Assembly: GCA_946407715.1 (NCBI GenBank)
Contig: CAMJPH010000095.1
Span: 1 to 7,227, forward strand
From: an uncultured Bacteroidales bacterium
GTDB lineage: Bacteria; Bacteroidota; Bacteroidia; Bacteroidales; WCHB1-69
Direction: 5' to 3'
Length of the DNA: 7,227 bases
Position numbers and translations under genes: made by a program. Every line of letters starts with the position of its first letter. Position 1 is the stretch's first letter. The notes beneath the pieces are model-generated. The model had not been told where the DNA came from. It worked only from the letters and a program-made list of their open reading frames with translations, and did not search any database. Positions 4,156 to 7,227 of the stretch are shown one piece after another.

Positions 4156-6438
4156 CTAATTAACCCTCAAGTACGGTCCCGTGACAGCCCCCTTATCCTC
4201 CGACATCGCCCTGGGCGTTCCCTCGAAGATGATGTCGCCGCCCGTCGCGCCGCCGCCGGGACCGAGCTCGATGAGCCAGTCGCAGGACTTCAGCATCTCG
4301 ATGTTGTGCTCGATGAGGAAGATGGTGTTGCCCGCCTCCACCATCGTGTCGAAGAGGTTGAGGATGCGCTTGATGTCGCCCGCGTGGAGACCGTCGGAGG
4401 GCTCGTCCATGATGAAGATCTTGCCCGCATCGCGCAGGTAGGAAGCCAGTTTGATGCGCTGCAACTCGCCGCCGGAGAGGGTGGAGAGCGACTGGTTCAG
4501 ATGGAGGTACCCCAAACCGACCTTGCGTAACGGTTCCAGCTTCTCGGCAATCACACTTCCGGAAAACAACTCGGCGGCTTTGTTGGCGGTGAGGTCCATC
4601 ACCTCGGCGATGTTGAGGCCGTTCACCTTGTAGGAGAGCACTTCCGGCGAATAACGCAATCCGCCGCAGGCCTCGCAGGTGGTCTCGATGGCATCCATGA
4701 AAGCCATGTCGTTGACGATGACGCCCTTGCCCTGGCAGACGGGACAGCCGCCCTTGCCGTTGAAGGAGAAGAGATCGGCCTTGGTCTTGTTGGTCTTGGC
4801 GAAGAGCTTGCGGATGTCGTCGGCCACGTCCAAATAGGTGGCCGGGGTGCTGCGCAAGCTGATGCCGATGCTCTTCTGGCTGATATAGACGATGTCTTCG
4901 GGATGCGGATAGGCGTTCCGGAAACATTCCATCAGCGAACTCTTGCCCGAGCCCGCCACGCCCGCGATGCCGCACATCACGCCCAACGGCAGCTTGACGG
5001 AAACATTCTTCAGGTTGTGCAGATGGGCGTTCTCCAACAGGAAGAAATCCTTGGGCGTGCGCACCTGCTCCTTGATGGCACTCGTCGCGCTCAGCATCGT
5101 GCCCGTAAGCGTCTGACTGTGCAGCAGCTCCTCGTAGGTGCCCTCAAAGACGATTTCGCCGCCCTTCATTCCGGCACCTGGACCCATATCGATGATATGG
5201 TCGGCGATTTTGATGATCTCCTTGTGGTGCTCCACGAGGATGACGGTGTTGCCGTGATTCTTGAGCTTCTGCACCGACTTCTGCATCAGCAGGATGTCGT
5301 GGTTGTGGAGGCCTACGCTGGGTTCGTCGAGGATGTACATCACGTCGGAGAGCGGCGAGTTGATGTATTTGGCGATCTTGCAACGCTGCGCCTCGCCGCC
5401 GGAGAGCGTGCCGATGGCGCGGTCGAGGGTGAGGTAGCCGAGCCCGATCTCCTCCAACGCCGACAGCCGTTCGGTGGTCGCCCGCTTGATGTCCTCCGCC
5501 AGCGGGTTGTCGAGGGTCTCCATCCACTGGCGGCAGTCGCTGATGCTCATGGCCGTCACCTCGGCGATGTTGAGGCCGCCGATCTTGCAGGAGCGTATCT
5601 TCTCGTTGAGGCGCGTGCCGCCGCAGTCGGGACAGGTGCCCATCGTCAGCATCGGGTTGAGCACGGAGGCGTGGAGCAGTCCCTCCTCCGAGTTGATGAT
5701 GCTGCGGTACATGCGCGGGATGAGGCCTTCGTATTTGGCGGTTTTGGGCCAGTTGGAAGGCGGGTTCTTCAGCTTGATCTGCGGCGAGTTGAGGAAGAGG
5801 TCGAGTTCCTCGGGCGTGTAGTCGCGGATTTTCTTGTCGAGGTCGAAGAGACCGCTGTGGGCGTAGCGTATCCACCGCCAGCCGCCCTTGCCGAAGGCGA
5901 TGTAGTGGATGGTGTCCTCGTCGTTGAGCGACTTGTCGAAGTCCACCAGCTTGTGGATGTCAAGCTCGCGGATCTCGCCCAGTCCGCCGCAGCGCGGACA
6001 GCTGCCCGAGGGGTGGTTGAACGAGAAGGCGTCGGAGTAGCCCACGAAGGGTTGCCCGATGCGCGAGAAGAGCAGACGCAGCAAGGCGTAGATGTCAGTG
6101 TAGGTGCCGACGGTGGAGCGGGAGTTGGAGGCCGGCTTGCGCTGCTCGATGACGATGGCGATGGGCAGGTTCTGGATGTCGCCCACGTGCGGCCGCCCGT
6201 ACTTGGGCAGGTACTGCTGCGTGAAGGAGGGGAAGGTGTCGTTGAGCTCGCGCCGCGACTTGGCCGCGATGGTGTCCAGCACCAGCGACGACTTCCCCGA
6301 CCCCGACACGCCCGTCACCACGGTGATCTTCCCCTTGGGGATCCTGACGTTGACGTGCTTGAGGTTGTTCTCGGTTGCATCGCGGACGATGATGTGGGTG
6401 AAATCGTTAGAGGGTTCCGTAGTATTAAAATTATCCAT
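4156..6438 (-). CDS. Short UvrA-type ABC ATPase lacking the UvrB-binding domain (UvrA2/DrrC-like)
   Basis: A 760-residue soluble tandem ABC ATPase of the UvrA family. Half one: Walker A GVSGSGKSS (43-51), SNSRSTVGT (104-112), zinc-binding pairs C147/C150 and C269/C272, signature LSGGE (345-349), Walker B ending in DE (371-372), His404. Half two: Walker A GVAGSGKSS (493-501), zinc cysteines 565/568/588/591, LSGGE (654-658), DE (678-679), His711. Ordinary UvrA has about 940 residues and about 115 residues of UvrB-binding domain between FSRIG and FSFN; here only about ten residues lie there (128-138). It therefore should bind DNA and ATP but not load UvrB in the usual way. Relatives include UvrA2 and the DrrC drug self-resistance proteins; DNA-damage or drug tolerance is possible but unproven. 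The gene is much richer in GC than its neighbours, suggesting separate transfer. No ribosome-binding site is obvious; it may be read from the promoter at 7183. Confidence 0.92.
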   Translation of the reverse strand: MDNFNTTEPSNDFTHIIVRDATENNLKHVNVRIPKGKITVVTGVSGSGKSSLVLDTIAAKSRRELNDTFPSFTQQYLPKYGRPHVGDIQNLPIAIVIEQRKPASNSRSTVGTYTDIYALLRLLFSRIGQPFVGYSDAFSFNHPSGSCPRCGGLGEIRELDIHKLVDFDKSLNDEDTIHYIAFGKGGWRWIRYAHSGLFDLDKKIRDYTPEELDLFLNSPQIKLKNPPSNWPKTAKYEGLIPRMYRSIINSEEGLLHASVLNPMLTMGTCPDCGGTRLNEKIRSCKIGGLNIAEVTAMSISDCRQWMETLDNPLAEDIKRATTERLSALEEIGLGYLTLDRAIGTLSGGEAQRCKIAKYINSPLSDVMYILDEPSVGLHNHDILLMQKSVQKLKNHGNTVILVEHHKEIIKIADHIIDMGPGAGMKGGEIVFEGTYEELLHSQTLTGTMLSATSAIKEQVRTPKDFFLLENAHLHNLKNVSVKLPLGVMCGIAGVAGSGKSSLMECFRNAYPHPEDIVYISQKSIGISLRSTPATYLDVADDIRKLFAKTNKTKADLFSFNGKGGCPVCQGKGVIVNDMAFMDAIETTCEACGGLRYSPEVLSYKVNGLNIAEVMDLTANKAAELFSGSVIAEKLEPLRKVGLGYLHLNQSLSTLSGGELQRIKLASYLRDAGKIFIMDEPSDGLHAGDIKRILNLFDTMVEAGNTIFLIEHNIEMLKSCDWLIELGPGGGATGGDIIFEGTPRAMSEDKGAVTGPYLRVN

Positions 6439-6566
6439 ATAGTAAACTGTTTTTCAGTTAGTTGTTTGGTGACATCTTAGGTGACATCTTAGGTGACATT
6501 TTTTTCTTTTACGCCAATTTGTTTTATGTTGTCAAAATCACCCAAGTGCTGTCTTTTCGATCGCCA
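6439..6566 (-). pseudogene. Relic of a duplicated AlbA_2-type gene linker between the regulator and the UvrA-like gene
   Basis: The bases after the regulator's stop, read on in the same frame, give GDFDNIKQIGVKEKNVT, stop, DVT, stop, DVTKQLTEKQFTIW. This mirrors the regulator's own linker GVKEQDVTNNVTNNVTKELTKRQ. Two identical TAA codons lie in the repeat units. The resemblance fades near the ATG of the UvrA-like gene, so the rest of this copy seems to have been replaced by that gene. It is non-coding now and may serve as leader or spacer. Confidence 0.65.
6455..6516. repeat. Direct repeat copy A (62 bp) with three 12-bp units
   Basis: Matches 6752-6813 at 52 of 62 positions without gaps, offset by exactly 297 bases (99 codons). 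It contains two perfect units GGTGACATCTTA plus a variant. On the minus strand the units read stop-D-V-T. Confidence 0.85.
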
Positions 6567-7118
6567 TCATTGGCGAGAAACGATCCATTCGCCATTTCTG
6601 CGACCACCCTTTCGGATTAGGATACCCCTTGACTGAAGGTTTTCAATATCACGTTTGATAGTTCTCGTCGCAACACCCGTCTTTAGTGACATTTCTGGTA
6701 TTGTTACAAAAGAATCTTCAGCAATCATTCCTAATATAACATACTGTCTTTTAGTTAGTTCTTTGGTGACATTATTGGTGACATTATTGGTGACATCTTG
6801 TTCTTTTACGCCACCTTTTACGCCATCTTTGGTGACATTTGTGTCAACCAATAGTGTTTCTTCCAAGAATTCCGGATGGCAAGGAATGTCTATCAGGAAA
6901 TATGTTCTCTCCTCATCCGTCTCGATGGTTGCTTTGGGCGATCCGTTGGCTTTCAGCTCGTCCTGGATGGTAGGGATACCCGTCTCGTCGAAGTCGTTGG
7001 CAAAAGCGCAGATGCTGCGGTAGATGGCATCCGGATTCCATCCCGTTTTGTACTCAATGCGGTCGTTCTCCACCGCCTTCCCGCCGAGCAGTTCTTCTAT
7101 GTTGATTGGTAGTTTCAT
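6567..7118 (-). CDS. AlbA_2/Schlafen-type DNA-binding regulator with large internal in-frame deletion
   Basis: A 183-residue protein built from the two ends of a longer family. Residues 1-44 (INIEELL, DRIEYKTGWNPDAIYRSICAFANDF) are the start of the AlbA_2 (AAA_4) domain. Residues 45-84 (GIPTIQDELKANGSP, EERTYFLIDIPCHPEF) match the end of the C-terminal HATPase-like region. The GGGYI core and several hundred residues that normally lie between are missing, yet the frame is kept. Next come a VT-rich linker (93-119) with in-frame 12-bp repeats and a winged helix (about 121-180; TRTIKRDIENLQSRGIL). I chose ATG 7118; the longer frame uses GTG 7124. The deletion probably joined at ACGGG (about 6978-6983), which fits both parental sequences. 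The product may still bind DNA through the winged helix, or it may be a remnant. A promoter lies at 7183. Confidence 0.75.
   Translation of the reverse strand: MKLPINIEELLGGKAVENDRIEYKTGWNPDAIYRSICAFANDFDETGIPTIQDELKANGSPKATIETDEERTYFLIDIPCHPEFLEETLLVDTNVTKDGVKGGVKEQDVTNNVTNNVTKELTKRQYVILGMIAEDSFVTIPEMSLKTGVATRTIKRDIENLQSRGILIRKGGRRNGEWIVSRQ
6752..6813. repeat. Direct repeat copy B (62 bp), inside the AlbA_2-type gene
   Basis: Partner of 6455-6516. Here the 12-bp units are GGTGACATTATT, twice, plus a variant, and they encode NNVT on the minus strand with no stop. A further GGTGACATT occurs at 6831. Units of twelve bases can be gained or lost without shifting the frame, so linker length can vary. 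Confidence 0.85.
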
Positions 7119-7182
7119 GAGCACTCAATTTTTGATGTGTTTCTTTCTGTTCGATTTCTTGCTGCTATAGATTTTGAATCGG

Positions 7183-7190
7183 CAAAAGTA
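7183..7190 (-). promoter_or_regulatory. Bacteroidetes -7 promoter box for the AlbA_2-type gene
   Basis: The minus strand reads TACTTTTG, an exact TAnnTTTG match. Transcription would start near 7177, giving a leader of about 60 bases to the ATG at 7118. No convincing -33 box is seen. No separate TAnnTTTG box is found before the UvrA-like gene, so this promoter may drive both. Confidence 0.6.
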
Positions 7191-7227
7191 CGACATTTTT
7201 CCGAGACATGGAACGGTTATGCGCAGT

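Noticed and set aside
4193..5875. Long arginine- and histidine-rich frames on the minus strand inside the UvrA-like gene
   Set aside because: They overlap a gene with full ABC ATPase motifs in another frame, and their composition is typical of out-of-frame reading of GC-rich DNA.
4903..6480. A 525-residue open frame on the plus strand
   Set aside because: It lies wholly opposite the UvrA-like gene and exists because GC-rich codons leave few stops on the other strand. Its translation is rich in V, R, D, E, A and H without any domain.

Overview
The window looks like chromosomal accessory DNA from a member of the Bacteroidales. The main reason is five promoter cores matching the Bacteroidetes -7 box (TAnnTTTG, mostly TATTTTTG), each placed just before a gene or leader on the minus strand. 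The protein families also fit (an AlbA_2/Schlafen-type regulator with VT-rich linker repeats, HicB-like and XRE antitoxins). Every gene I can support is on the minus strand, so transcription runs from the right end to the left end. The species cannot be named from the sequence alone.

In transcription order: (1) 7190-6567, a promoter and an AlbA_2-type regulator gene that has lost its middle part but kept its reading frame. (2) 6566-6439, a decayed relic that duplicates the linker of that gene, with in-frame stops. (3) 6438-4156, a GC-rich gene for a short UvrA-type ABC ATPase (760 aa) that lacks the UvrB-binding domain. (4) 4110-3665, a HicB-like antitoxin gene with its own promoter, no visible HicA partner, and a probable one-base frameshift near its 3' end. 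(5) 3552-3173, a promoter followed by a leader of about 340 bases that holds a tiny ORF and a 124-bp imperfect palindrome. (6) 3172-1188, a type II restriction-modification operon, methyltransferase then endonuclease, both HaeIII-like, so GGCC is the predicted site. (7) 1023-250, a promoter and a two-gene cassette with an ATGA overlap: a probable toxin of an uncharacterised family, then an XRE antitoxin. (8) 194-1, a promoter and the start of an MNT-type nucleotidyltransferase gene (MntA-like) that runs off the left edge.

Together this is a compact defence and stability island: one restriction-modification system, one likely complete toxin-antitoxin pair, one cut-off MNT gene, and one orphan antitoxin, next to a UvrA-like ATPase. 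Composition is uneven. The UvrA-like gene is clearly GC-rich, whereas the restriction-modification and antitoxin genes are AT-rich, so the segments probably arrived separately. No tRNA, rRNA, CRISPR array or transposase was seen. The least ordinary structures are the palindromic leader before the methyltransferase gene and the duplicated linker repeats around the UvrA gene start.
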